A DNA stretch of 64,000 nt from assembly GCF_019097595.1 (NCBI RefSeq), contig NC_080717.1, positions 18,383,336-18,447,335 of the forward strand. The letters run 5' to 3'. Shown here one piece after another: positions 37,659 to 47,420 of the stretch. The first letter of the stretch is position 1; every line of letters starts with the position of its first letter. Under the pieces are notes generated by a model that was not told where the DNA came from, ran no database searches, and saw only the letters and a list, made by a program, of their open reading frames with translations. The DNA comes from Hemibagrus wyckioides. Lineage: Eukaryota; Chordata; Actinopteri; Siluriformes; Bagridae. Both the position numbers and the translations under genes were made by a program.

Positions 37659-40600
37659 TTTTAAAAGAAACTTGTTCATTAATATATAATAAAGAACATC
37701 ACTTAATATTTCTATATTTAATCGTTTCAGTTGGCTAGGTAATTTGTAACACCCTAACTGCTGGTGTAACGGTGGCAGGTGGCAATTATGTGTTTCTGAA
37801 GAACCCACTAATAAACGCTGTCAGTCCAGTGTCTCTGTTCATAGTAAATGAGTAAAGAAGGAATTTCAGACACAGAGGTTGTTGGGTTCTTCGCTGAACT
37901 TTATCTCCCGTCTTTCTTGTCTTGCTCTAAGGCAGACAGTGGCACCTGCTGGACATGCTTAACATTCACAGTACTTTTCTGTTGCAAAAAAGGGATCTAC
38001 ATGCACTGACACTGCCCTCTCTAAAAGTATTCTATGGTTTTGATTGTGTGATAAACATATTTGGGTTTAAGATCAAAAGCAACTATGAGAAAATATTTTC
38101 TAAAATTTTAGCTTATATTTCATGGAATTTTCATCTAGATGTGTCTTAGCACTTGTCACATTTTGCTTGATCATCACTGGAATATGTGACCGATGTGGGT
38201 CTCAGGTGTCCCCTTGCAAATGATCCATTTAAATGAATAGTAGCTCTGAATATCTGTGCTTGGTTTTTATACCCTGGGGTTCAACTGTGAAAACGGCATT
38301 TGTTGTTTAAAAGTAAACCAACATGAAAAACTGTCTATGAGGAAAATAAGCAAGCCAGTTTGAAATTGATAAAATATGGAAAAATAGGAAAAATATAACA
38401 GCCATTGCACAAGCATCAGGCATAGCTAATATATCAAACTGGAGTGTCCTGGAAATGAGAGAAACTACTGGTGTACCAGCAACCAGGCATCAAACAGATT
38501 AGCCAAAGAAAACAACAGCAGCTGATGACAGACCCATTGTGAGAACTGATCCAAAACAACAGTCAGTGACATCACCAAAATCTCCACAGGGCAGGGGTGA
38601 AGGAATCACAAGCCACCATTTGAAGAAGACATCGAGAGCAGAAATATAGAGGTCATGCCTCAAGATGCAATCCATTCATCAGCAATAAGAATCAGAAGGC
38701 CAGATTGGAATTTGTAAAGAAATACAGAGATGAGTCACAAAAGTTCTGGAACCAAGAATAACCTCTACCAGGATCCAAAACATACAAGCTCATCGGTCAA
38801 GCATGGTGAAGGTTGTGTCATGGCTTGGGCTTGCATGGCTGCTTCTGGAACGAACTCACTAATCTTTATTGATGATGTAAATTCATGATGGTAGAAGCAG
38901 AATGAATTCAGAAGGCTACAGAAACACACTGTCTGCCAATTTACCGAGAAATACATTCAGCCTAATAGGGAGGAACTTTATCATGCAGCAAGATAATGAC
39001 CCAAAACACACTGCCAACACAACAAAGTACTTCACAAGGGGAAGAAGTAGAAAGGTTTGGACTGGCCGAGTCGATCAACAGCCTTAACCCTGTTGAGCAT
39101 GCATTTCAACTGAAGGGAGAACTATATACAGTAAGGTCATATAATGCATTATTCAGCATCACCCTAAAGATGGCTTCGGTTTGAGTCAGGTTCTTCTCAA
39201 GGTATTCCTCTGATATCTCATATTTTTTCTTTCCACTGTCACCTATGACTCAATCATTAGTTTCAATATAAATCGAAATCCAAATTTCTATAACTAAAAT
39301 TCAATTCATTTGAAAGACTTACTTTCAGTGAGGGTTTCATGGCATTTGAAGCAACTGGCTTTTCATCTTCATCATGTCTAAAATACACAAAGCAAATGAG
39401 ATTTTAAATTGCTGCTAATATTTATGCAATTTATTAGATATCTTTATATAGACATACAGACGTGTCTACAAATATCTGGAAATTGAAAAAGAGTTTATAA
39501 ACTGTCTAGCTGTTTACCATAGTATTCTGGAGTTGAACTGTAGTGCAGTGCAAAGTGCAAGCTTTCAGATTCAGGGAATTTACATTCAAACCAGGTGAAT
39601 GGTGAAAGAATTAAAACACATAAGCCCCTTTTTTAAGGGAACAAAAATACTTACTGAGAAACTAGCAATCATACATTTAATTGTCATTTTTAATACTTGG
39701 TTTTGCAGTCAATGACTGCCTAAAGCCTGAAACCTGGAGACATCACCAGGTTGTGCTCTGTCAGGCCATTACTGCAGCTGTCTTCAGTTCCTGCTGGTTC
39801 TTGTGTGTGTGTGTTGGTGTTGCCTACCGCTTTGCATTTAGCAAGTGAAACGCATGCTCAATTGAATTCAAGTCAGGTGCTTGAATTGGCCATTTCAGAG
39901 CATTCCACTTCTATGCCTTAAAAAAGTCTTGGGCTGCTTTTGTCATATGCTTCGGGTCATTGTCCGGATGAAATGTGAAGCACTTTCCAGTGGGGTTTGA
40001 GGCTGATTTTGAGCAGATATTATAGCCCTGCAGAATTTATCCCGCTGATTTCATTCTCTTGACTGTTCACTTTGACACAGATATGCCCACCTCCTGATGG
40101 AGGCTCTTGATCAGGCTAACTTTGGTGAAGTGTTTTTTCTTCAACAGGGAAATAATTAGTCTGTCACTCGCAGCTGCCTTTTGGTGTTTCTGAGCTCATC
40201 AGAACACTCTTTTCCTTTACAAATGTACTAAATAGTTGATTTCATCACATCTAAAGTTTTTGCTATCCCTCTGATGGGTTAATATTGATATTTGAGCCTA
40301 ATGATGACTTGCTTCACTGGTAGTGATGGCTTTTTAGACTTCATAGTAAGAGCTAACAGAAACAAATGCAAGCGCCACACTTGAAATCATCTCTAGACCA
40401 AGACACTAGGTAATGGGTGAAATAATGAAGGAATAAGAAAACCTTTGGTTCCTTAGAACTCATTTGGTCATTTGTAATATAATCACATAAAAGTACTGTC
40501 ACGTCTACACCACTCACATGATTTGGACGTAAATACCCTTAAAATTACAGAAAAAACATACTTATGGACCTGAATACAAATACTCACAAAACATAAAACT

Positions 40601-41666
40601 GTGTAGAGCATTAAAATGACTGTCTCCTGTTTAGACAAAATGTACAACTCAATCCATTAAGGAATAATTTCTCACTCATCGCTATCATCATCCTCTTCAT
40701 CTTCGCTATCATCATCCTCATCTTCTTCATCATCATTGTCTGAATCCATTTTGAGCTTCTTCTGCCGAAAAAAGTGATAAAAATAACCAGCATGAGATAG
40801 ACTTATCATGAATCAATATACTGGACAGCATTTTATACAATATTTTGTGTAAACATTTTTTTTTAAAATCATTTTTGGTGCTTGGATCAAAATTGCATAT
40901 TCATTATTTTTGCAGTCAGCTACAAAATTATTGGCACCACCAGGTCACAATTCTAGGCACATCTTGAAATTTCTATGAACAATTTCTATTAACTGATGCA
41001 TGTTCACGTTTATATATATATATATTTTTTAACATTTTCATCATGTTCAAGTTTCTAAGAACACTTTCTAAGACTTCCTGTTTCACAGGGGTGTAATTAT
41101 GAGGTGAAACAATGGCCAAATATTTAGTCACTCATCAATGTGGAAAACATTAGGAATACACAAAGAAAACAATCAGACAACAGCTATAAAAATAGCTACA
41201 TGTCAGAAAATGCCCATATCCACTGGTAATAATTAAGAATATTAAAACAAACAGAGCTGTAATGAGCCTGCCCGTAAGAGGAAGGAAATGTCTTTTGCAC
41301 AGACACAATAATGAGGGTGATTAGAGAGGTAACAATTTCTCCAAGGATCAAAGCTAAAGATTTGCAAAAGATGTTAGCATTTTCAGATAACATGACCAAA
41401 ATGTTGCTCATTTTCAGATTAAATTAGATCCAGAATAAACAGATAAAGTCCAAATCATTTGTAAAAAAATTTTTTTAAATTGATTATTATTATTATTACT
41501 ATTATTATTATAAACTCATAATAAAAGTCATTCCATTTAAAAGTAAAAAAAGAAAATATAAAACATTCAAAAAGTGTACCAGGAGATTTTAAATGAGAGT
41601 CTGTCTGCCTCTGCCAAGTAGCTACAACTGGGACATGGTTAAATCTTCCAGCAAGGATTTAGTCAA

Positions 41667-41749
<83 letters not shown>

Positions 41750-42182
41750 AATTGCTTACCAGTGGCACTTTTCCAGTGGCCATATTGGAAGGCCTCTTTA
41801 CTGGTGATGTGTTATTCTCCTCCTCTTCTTCCTCATCATCAGAGTCCTTCATACCTAAACAAATATTGGGAGATTACACGATGCACATTACTGTCATCAT
41901 GATATGCATTCAAAACAAAACTGTAACATGAGATCATTTGTGTGATTGATTAATGACGTCCATTATTAAAGGCGCTATGTCAATGAAATTGAGCTGAATA
42001 ATAAGGAACATAAAAATGTTGTATAAAGAATAATAGGAGACCAGAGAAGAGAAAATGAAAACTTACTGACAAAATGTTGCCCACTGATGTAAACCGGGCC
42101 GGCTCCAGACTGCAAACGGAACGTGAATGGGGGAGTGATTTCAAATCCCCCTAAACTTAACTAAAAACACACACACACAAAC

Positions 42183-42225
<43 letters not shown>

Positions 42226-45200
42226 ATGATTACCATTTAATAATCTCATCTTGGGTTATTTCAGTGTTACTACTTTGTTATTACCTCTGTGTTAGTGGTC
42301 CAAACTGAAGTTATTGTAAATAACAGTATTACTTAATCTTAATATAATTCACACAGACACAGTCGTTTCAGTTGATGTATAAGCAAATGATTGTTAGAAG
42401 GTTAGACAGTTTAGGCTTCGGAATTGGTTTGTTTGTTTGAAAAGGATCCCATTTATTTATGAATATATATTGGTTTGTTTGTTTCAGTTGTTTGTTTCCT
42501 TGTTTTGTTTGGCCATAAGCAAGAGCCTGTTTGAAAAGAAGCTGATATATTTTGAATATATCTTGGCACAGTCTGTCCTGGTGTGCGTCACCATTTGTTT
42601 ATGACCTATATATCCTTTGTTTTGTCCAAGAATTTCTTCTGTTCTGTTTTGAGAACATGGGCCGAACACATACACTCTCAAATAAACTCACAAAACTGCC
42701 AGTAAACACGTCAACCACCACGTCTTTTTCTGCTGACGTCTTTAGTTTATCTATAGATCTTAGACCTTTGACCCTTTATCATAGAGGTGACCTTTTGTAA
42801 GGTACATGTTAACAAAGGATACTTTCTGGAAACCAACCACAGTGCAATAACCAAATAAATTACAAATTGATATAGGTTTGCTAAAAATACAGTAGTGCCT
42901 GACAGTGAAAGGACCAGCATCTTTCACGTTTAGCTTCGAGTTCCAAAGCTGTGAGACATTCTGAACACTATGTACCAGTAATACTCAAATGGACCTACAG
43001 TTAAACAAACTCTTCTTCAAAACACTCGGAGCACTTCAGGAATCTGGAAATGCAGCCAAAAGTTTCTGAATGAACATTCCAGGTAAAGGTAGGATGAATG
43101 TGTTCATAGCAACTGAACGTAAACAGCTAATGGCATGCAAGCGTGTTCCGTTTAATGTTTACACGACAGTCATGTAATTACATTACACAGCAAGACAAAG
43201 AATGCTGTTAACTAAAATCATTCCATAGTGTCAACCACTTCCCGAGGGAAAGCTGGACAGTAGCCTGTAATTTAGATGCATTAAAAGCACATGTTTTCAT
43301 TTGATTTGACATTTAAAGTGTGTAAGAGACAAGTGTGTGTCCTCACTTTACGGGAAAAAAAGAAGACAGGGAGTGGTGTTAGAAATTAATCGACGATGCG
43401 GTGGTGTAACGTGGCCCGACGGGAAGTGACATTACTTTTCCCACCCTGAAAGTGACTAGCACTTTTCAATGTGTTTTATTTCTCTTATACCACAGCAATT
43501 AGTTTTTCATTCATGATTGAGTATTTAATTTAATAACAAACACACTTTAACCACATAAGGTTATGTTTAATATTGTGGAATGTACGTGAGACGTACTTCT
43601 TGTTATAACTTACATAGTAGTAGCTACAGTCGCCCCCTTACTATCATTTTGGTTTTGTGAGGTTAATACAACAAAAAGATGAGGCTTGTCTCATTTCCCT
43701 CTCTCTGCATGTGACGAGATCGTCATTACGGCACATACAGTGGTTTTCTCTATGTGCCTCTTTGTTTACTATGTCAGGTGTGTCTCAATTTGCATTTTCT
43801 TTCCACTGCTGCCTTGTTATTTTTAACAAATTGTGTTGTATCTCATAATGTGTGTGTGTGTGTGTTTTTTCCACGTTTTGTAGTTCTCCATGAATCTTAA
43901 GAGCCTGTCTGACTTTGGAGCAGAGAAAAATGTTTCTCAGTTTCTTGTCTGTGCTTGCCAAACAGAGAAATCTGTAAAGGTCTTTACTTGCAAAATATGA
44001 ACAGGGGTTAAAAACACAAAAATCAAACAAGGTGTAGAATATCAAGGCTATTTTACTAAACAAGTATCTCTAGCCATTCTCCATAAACCACATGCATTTA
44101 TGACTTTATTTTAATTTTATTCTAAGCTTAGTTACAGCTAATAACTGGTTAAGTTTATTTGTAATCCAAATTTAAGTTCTGGAAATGCTGAATGAATCTA
44201 TTTTTTACTGCATGTTTACTGCAACATCACTGTAAAACCTCAAACATATAAAACATAACATTTTTGTTATGTGTTTTTTTAAGTGTTAGCTTAATCACAT
44301 GTGTATCTGTCATGGCACTTCAAACAGGATCATGGGCTAGCTGGTGGATTTTGTTTTTTATCATTAAACACCTAAAAGTCATTAGACCCAAACAAACCAA
44401 ATACAGTACATCAAATAAAGGTAAAAAATCGCTAATGTGAGTAATCATTTTGAGAGCTACAACAACAAAGATAAACTACTTACATTCTTAAACAAAGTGA
44501 GAATTTATCCACCATTTCTTGTCTTAAAGGAGCAGCGATGCTCCATTGTTTTTGTGGTAAACTGTGGGATTTGTAAGGAGTGAAGGTTCTAGTTATTAAA
44601 AGGATTCTGTTATTGATCCAGACCTTAACACGGATGACTCCCTGATCAATGTCCTGACTACTGAACTAGTGAGTTAATTTCAACCCAAGTAAATTTTCAC
44701 GACAGATCAATTTATTCATATCAGGTCAGATCCCAGTCATCTCATATATGCTATGTTGTTATGCATAAGCTTAACAAAAGCACTTTTTAACATGATATTA
44801 AATTAGACAGACAAGATCATGCACATCTAAACATGTGGTATTTAATACAGATCCTGAGATCTGGAAGCACAGAACTATGACCTAGCATTCCCCTCCATTA
44901 TGGAATAAAGTCATGTTTTCCACAGCCGATGCTGAATGGGGACGAGTGATTGGTGATGTCATGGAGAGATTTTTTTCCCAGTTCAACCCTTAGATAATCT
45001 GCCAACCATGACACAACCTTTTTTACAAGGCACATTCTTCCAAAATGTTAAAAAAAAAAAAAGGCTGGATTTACAATAACAGAATTTCTGCTTTCATGTT
45101 AAAGCTAAACCGTAGGAGAAAAATAGTTTTAAAAAAATCAGTGCTGACATGTAAACATTTGCTTGAAATAAACTAAATAACAGAAAGCGCCTGTTTACAA

Positions 45201-47277
45201 ACACATAATGAATTAGACACATGTGCAGCTAAATCTTCAAGGCAGCTGTCTTTTATGTCCTTATTATGAGCGGATCTTTAAATAATTTATCCGTCAGCTT
45301 ATTTTTTTCATTTCTAGTTTGAACAAGAACAAGAGCTCACTATTTCGTTTACTATTACTTTACCAATATGCTTCAGGATTAAGAGATTTTACGATCGCAG
45401 AAATTAATGCAAAATCAAGCAAACTTCAAGATATTCTAAGGAGCAAGCGATTTTCAAAATTGACAAAGATTTTCCACAGATTTGGAGCAAGATGTGTTGG
45501 GTGACAATCATCACAATACGCATTGTATTGGGGATGTGATAGCTTAGTGGTTAAGGCGTTGGACTACTGATCAGAAGGCTGTGAGATTGAATCCCAGGTC
45601 CGCCAAACCTGGGCCCCTGAGCAAGGCCCTTAACCCTCAATTGTATAAAATTGTAAGTCGCTCTGGATAAGGGTGCCTGCCAAATGCTAGAAATGTAAAT
45701 GCATTCATCCAAAGCCTTCAAAAAAATTAATTACATATGTGACTTCATTGGCAGTAGTTTAAAAGAAGAATCCTCTGCTTGCAATTTTACCAATTCAAGC
45801 ACTTTCAATAACATTTATTTAAACATTTATTCATTTGCATTTATTAAAAAAAATCGAATCAAAATCAAGCATTTTTATCTGTAAAAATCAACAAAAGGTT
45901 TTGGTGGGACCTGTAAATGCTCCTGCTCTGTTAAAGCCATAGCAGTAGTGGTTTACATGTTACTATGTAATGCATGTGTTATGAAGCACTAATTGATTCG
46001 ATTCAGTAGAGAAGTATTGGACTAAAGCACTTACAGAAGGCAGAATAGAAGGTTTCAGTACAGCAAGAGGGATTTTGGTCGTCTTGCCATCGTATGTCAC
46101 TCCCTCTATTTCCACTGTATGTAACTTATCCTCTGCTTCTGCTCCCAGGCACACCTGAAAAGAAAAGCAGGTAAGCCAAAGAGGTAAAGAAGCAAAACAG
46201 TACGTCTATAGACCATATCTAGAGCTCTGCATGAATCAAGAAATTATGGGAAACCTGAGAAACATTTGTTTCATATACGAGACAATCAAACCTGCAATAT
46301 ACTCAAAACTTACCAAATACTTATACAATGCTTACAGGTTGTCAAGAACACATTAATATGGTGTTTTCACTGGTGCCACTGAAGCTAAATCAGTGTCCTG
46401 GATGAACTTTGCCTTGGCTTGATCTAATCATACACTATATTGCCAAAAGTTTTGGGACACCTGAATTCAGGTGTTATTGTTTAAGGGGTTGGGTTTGGCT
46501 CCTTAGTTCCAGTGAAATGGACTCTTTGAAAGGAATCACATGTATCTATATGTTAAATTTCAACCGTGTTGAAAATACCGCTTTCAGGGACAGCTGGTGG
46601 TCAACTTCATCATCGTCCACTTCGACTTTGTGCTCTTTTTTATCAGCCTTCAGCACACACCCTGTGCAATCAAGAAAAGATCAGCAGCAGTCAGCACACC
46701 TGCACTGTCAGAATGCAATTCTCCAGCTAAACATACCAAATAGAGCCATAACAGAAACATAGTGGACTAAATAGTGTACACTTGCACTGGGAGTGTCAGT
46801 TCATAGGGAGTTCACTTTGACAGGGAGGAGAGAGCCGTTTGGGATTCAGCCACACTTACAGCCTCAATACTTTAACATAGACCTGAAGCAGTGCAGGACA
46901 ACCTAACATTGCACAGAATTATATACACTGGCACCAAACAATAAAAGTGGAGCTATAGTAATCGCAACACTCCTTAATTTAATAAAAATTTAACACAGGT
47001 AAATATATTCGTGCTTGCAACTGCCGTACCAAGACTACACATTATCTTTCTGCAGGTTAGCCGACTGGCTAAAAACAAAGGCAAATTAGGCTAACTGCTC
47101 AGCTAGCTAGCCTTTACCATGGGAGTTACTTCTCATAAGCTTAATAAACTTCTCAACTGGCGCGCTGGTGGAAAATAAATATTTAGCAACCTAAAAATGG
47201 CCATGCAACATAACAGTTTCTCGATGGAACTCACCAAATAAAAACATTTGGGGTCTGCTCAGGTCTTTCTCTGCCAT
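24589..47277 (-). CDS. npm1: nucleophosmin 1 (11 exons, 295 aa)
   Basis: Joined minus-strand exons 47277-47235, 46661-46579, 46154-46035, 42160-42067, 41854-41760, 40761-40676, 39377-39323, 35707-35624, 27444-27337, 26075-26001 and 24633-24589 encode 295 residues (human NPM1 is 294). The nucleoplasmin core spans about residues 10-115 ([52 protein letters not shown]) and forms the pentameric histone-chaperone domain. Two acidic tracts follow, at about 117-126 and 151-179. A Lys-rich basic region holds the KRPSN and KKLK patches. The C-terminal three-helix nucleolar/nucleic-acid-binding domain (about 240-295) ends [11 protein letters not shown]. Nucleophosmin shuttles between nucleolus and cytoplasm in ribosome biogenesis, histone chaperoning and centrosome control. 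Lengths of exons 3 (120 nt) and 4 (94 nt) equal the human ones. The second C-terminal Trp of human NPM1 is Phe here. An npm1a/npm1b distinction cannot be made from this sequence. Confidence 0.96.
24634..26000 (-). other. npm1: npm1 intron 10
   Basis: Holds CA repeats at about 24970-24992, a short GA tract at 25562-25580 and purine-rich sequence near 24650-24725. No recognised mobile element. Confidence 0.75.
26001..26075 (-). CDS. npm1: npm1 exon 10
   Basis: 75 nt, residues 257-281, containing [16 protein letters not shown]. This aligns with the human KFINYVKNCFRMTDQE helices of the C-terminal domain. The human Cys is Ala here. Confidence 0.95.
26076..27336 (-). other. npm1: npm1 intron 9
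   Basis: Ordinary AT-leaning intron. Nothing recognisable beyond the splice sites. Confidence 0.75.
27337..27444 (-). CDS. npm1: npm1 exon 9
   Basis: 108 nt, residues 221-256 (VTIKGKDKT ... [15 protein letters not shown]). A Lys/Ser/Gly/Thr-rich linker leads into the first helix of the C-terminal domain, the counterpart of human SVEDIKAKMQASIEK. Confidence 0.93.
29098..29120. repeat. (CA)n microsatellite
   Basis: About 11 CA units in npm1 intron 8. Confidence 0.9.
30428..30468. repeat. (GT)n microsatellite, interrupted
   Basis: GT units with two short interruptions in npm1 intron 8. A complementary (CA)n lies 120 bp away at 30589-30608. Confidence 0.9.
31890..33070 (+). pseudogene. decayed DIRS-type (tyrosine recombinase) retroelement
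   Basis: On the plus strand around 32190-32260 a frame reads [21 protein letters not shown], the signature FxSxDLKDAYFH block of reverse transcriptase. Shifted frames further on give TPRVTTKC plus APLR, then [21 protein letters not shown]. This order is characteristic of DIRS-type RT rather than LINE RT. From about 32735 come [24 protein letters not shown] and [21 protein letters not shown], resembling the end of the DIRS tyrosine recombinase. RNase H and methyltransferase regions that should lie between are absent, so there is an internal deletion. Frameshifts and stops make it dead. It lies antisense within npm1 intron 8. The left boundary is uncertain. Confidence 0.75.
33180..33495 (+). 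mobile_element. 3' part of a non-LTR retrotransposon ORF2 (RTE-like)
   Basis: A 102-residue open frame with [36 protein letters not shown] and [18 protein letters not shown]. This is the C-terminal, post-RT segment typical of fish and amphibian LINE ORF2 proteins (I think RTE clade). It has no RT or endonuclease domain and no tail, so it is a short 5'-truncated or rearranged fragment, though still open. Confidence 0.85.
35624..35707 (-). CDS. npm1: npm1 exon 8
   Basis: 84 nt, residues 193-220 ([20 protein letters not shown]...). Low-complexity Lys/Gly/Pro linker after the acidic tracts, with CTAG acceptor and GTAGGT donor. Confidence 0.93.
36360..36560. repeat. CA-rich region
   Basis: Degenerate CA-rich sequence with a purer (AC)n core at 36519-36539. 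It produces the Thr/His-rich open frame seen here, which is not a gene. Confidence 0.85.
37264..37545. repeat. interspersed fish repeat of unknown class
   Basis: The phrases TTATTTGTATAGCAC, GTGGGAAGGAAAAACTC and GAAACCTTGAGAAGAACCAG recur in many fish genomes as part of a common interspersed repeat. I recognise the sequence but cannot assign a class. Confidence 0.6.
37579..37657. repeat. (AT)n microsatellite
   Basis: About 39 AT units, immediately beyond the interspersed repeat at 37264-37545. Confidence 0.98.
38200..39190 (+). mobile_element. Tc1-like element, nearly full but decayed
   Basis: Plus-strand transposase features appear in order: an N-terminal region near 38320, [10 protein letters not shown] (about 38470), a linker, then [15 protein letters not shown] (about 38805), an IDDV segment and [16 protein letters not shown] (about 38990), ending PVEHAF near 39090. 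These match the DNA-binding domain and DD34E catalytic region of Tc1 transposases. Stops and frameshifts occur throughout and the terminal repeats are unclear. Confidence 0.85.
39323..39377 (-). CDS. npm1: npm1 exon 7
   Basis: 55 nt, completing Glu174 and encoding [18 protein letters not shown] (175-192), the end of the second acidic tract and start of the basic linker. It is bracketed by two oppositely oriented Tc1-like copies (38200-39190 and 39440-40590). Confidence 0.92.
39440..40590 (-). mobile_element. Tc1-like element, internally deleted
   Basis: The minus strand carries the start region (near 40345: Met-Lys-Ser-Lys-Lys-like, then helix-turn-helix) and, near 39975-39720, the catalytic-end segment complementary to the plus-strand phrase TTCGGGTCATTGTC (DNDPKH equivalent). 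The central transposase portion is gone. Outer ends near 39460 and 40565 resemble Tc1 termini (TATGGACCTGAATACAAATA). It lies in npm1 intron 6 in the same orientation as npm1. Confidence 0.8.
40676..40761 (-). CDS. npm1: npm1 exon 6
   Basis: 86 nt, residues 146-173 plus two bases: KKLKMDS then an almost pure Asp/Glu/Ser tract (the long acidic domain). Its GAT/GAA/GAG repeats continue in register up to the donor, which reads GATGA then GTGAGA. Without splicing, the next in-frame codon is a TGA stop. Confidence 0.93.
40762..41759 (-). other. npm1: npm1 intron 5
   Basis: A (TA)n array begins 13 bp after the exon 5 donor. The rest is AT-rich with no recognised element. Confidence 0.8.
41669..41746. 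repeat. (AT)n microsatellite next to the npm1 exon 5 donor
   Basis: About 39 AT units. On the npm1 strand it starts 13 nt downstream of the last exon 5 base. Confidence 0.98.
41760..41854 (-). CDS. npm1: npm1 exon 5
   Basis: 95 nt, residues 114-145 with the first acidic tract ([13 protein letters not shown]), then [17 protein letters not shown]. The SPVKRPSN segment is a putative phosphorylation/NLS region shared with other fish Npm1 proteins, as I recall. Confidence 0.94.
41855..42066 (-). other. npm1: npm1 intron 4
   Basis: Short (212 bp) AT-rich intron, GTAAGT donor and TTTAG acceptor. Confidence 0.85.
42067..42160 (-). CDS. npm1: npm1 exon 4
   Basis: 94 nt, residues 83-113 plus one base: [31 protein letters not shown]. 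These are the last strands of the nucleoplasmin core and the most conserved segment of the protein. The acceptor tract is built from a microsatellite. Confidence 0.96.
42166..42226. repeat. compound (CA)n/(GA)n microsatellite at the npm1 exon 4 acceptor
   Basis: Plus strand: a short (AC)n then a (GA)n of about 20 units with one GATA interruption. On the npm1 strand this reads (TC)n then (TG)n then TTTTTAG, and so supplies the polypyrimidine tract. Confidence 0.97.
45527..45702 (+). mobile_element. tRNA-derived SINE
   Basis: The head has an A-box-like TAGCTTAGTGGTTA at 45540-45553 and a B-box-like GAGATTGAATCC at 45583-45594, spaced as in tRNA genes. A body follows containing GGGCCCCTGAGCAAGGCCCT and GTCGCTCTGGATAAGGGTGC, phrases common to fish SINE bodies and tails. 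It lies in npm1 intron 3, antisense to the gene. Confidence 0.85.
46035..46154 (-). CDS. npm1: npm1 exon 3
   Basis: 120 nt, residues 43-82, containing [20 protein letters not shown] and [13 protein letters not shown]. It aligns with the human [20 protein letters not shown] core strands. GTAAGT donor. Confidence 0.96.
46432..46535 (+). mobile_element. Tc1-like stub in npm1 intron 2
   Basis: The terminus ACACTATATTGCCAAAAGTT followed by TTGGGACACCTGAATTCAGG is the canonical end of a fish Tc1 family. The sequence then jumps to an internal segment (GGGTTTGGCTCCTTAGTTCC, AGTGAAATGGACTCTT). The right end is missing. Its last base is about 43 bp from the exon 2 donor. Confidence 0.8.
46579..46661 (-). 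CDS. npm1: npm1 exon 2
   Basis: 83 nt, residues 15 (split Gly) to 42: [20 protein letters not shown] then HQLSLKA. It is one codon longer than the human exon 2. GTATTT donor, a weaker match than the other npm1 donors. Confidence 0.93.
46662..47234 (-). other. npm1: npm1 intron 1
   Basis: Short 573 bp intron without recognised repeats. Confidence 0.8.
47235..47277 (-). CDS. npm1: npm1 exon 1 (initiator)
   Basis: 43 nt from ATG at 47277-47275 (context GCAAAGATGGCA, purine at -3), encoding [14 protein letters not shown] plus one base of Gly15. The RPQ..LFG motif aligns with human RPQNYLFG. The first residues are shorter than in human NPM1. Confidence 0.92.
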
Positions 47278-47420
47278 CTTTGCGCCACAAACGACTTGAA
47301 AGTAACGCCTTGTTCAATGATTGACGGCGACGCGACCCAATCCGCAAGCAGCGTAGGGTTGATTGACGAGCTATCGTCCAATAGAATCGCTTTCTGTGGA
47401 ATCATTGTTTATAAAGGCGT
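47278..47420 (-). promoter_or_regulatory. npm1: npm1 promoter / 5' UTR
   Basis: Immediately upstream of the ATG the sequence becomes CpG-containing. It carries two CCAAT boxes in reverse orientation relative to npm1 (plus-strand CCAAT at 47337-47341 and 47378-47382) and two copies of TGATTGAC (47318-47325 and 47360-47367). A TTTATAAA at 47408-47415 could be a TATA box, but the CCAAT boxes would then lie downstream of the start site. A TATA-less housekeeping promoter starting near 47300 is more consistent. Confidence 0.6.

Larger units (their letters stand above)
35708..39322 (-). other. npm1: npm1 intron 7
   Basis: Contains purine-rich sequence (36030-36250), a CA-rich region (36365-36560), an interspersed fish repeat (37264-37545), a (TA)n array and a Tc1-like copy (38200-39190). 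Confidence 0.8.
42161..46034 (-). other. npm1: npm1 intron 3
   Basis: Begins (5') near a SINE at 45527-45702 and ends (3') in the CA/GA microsatellite at 42166-42226. The 42300-45500 interval shows nothing recognisable. Confidence 0.8.

Noticed and set aside
45540..45600. Functional tRNA gene
   Set aside because: A- and B-box-like motifs are present, but the cloverleaf is degenerate and the unit continues into a SINE body.
47408..47415. TATA box for npm1
   Set aside because: It would place the start site upstream of both CCAAT boxes, which is unusual. A TATA-less start nearer the ATG fits better.
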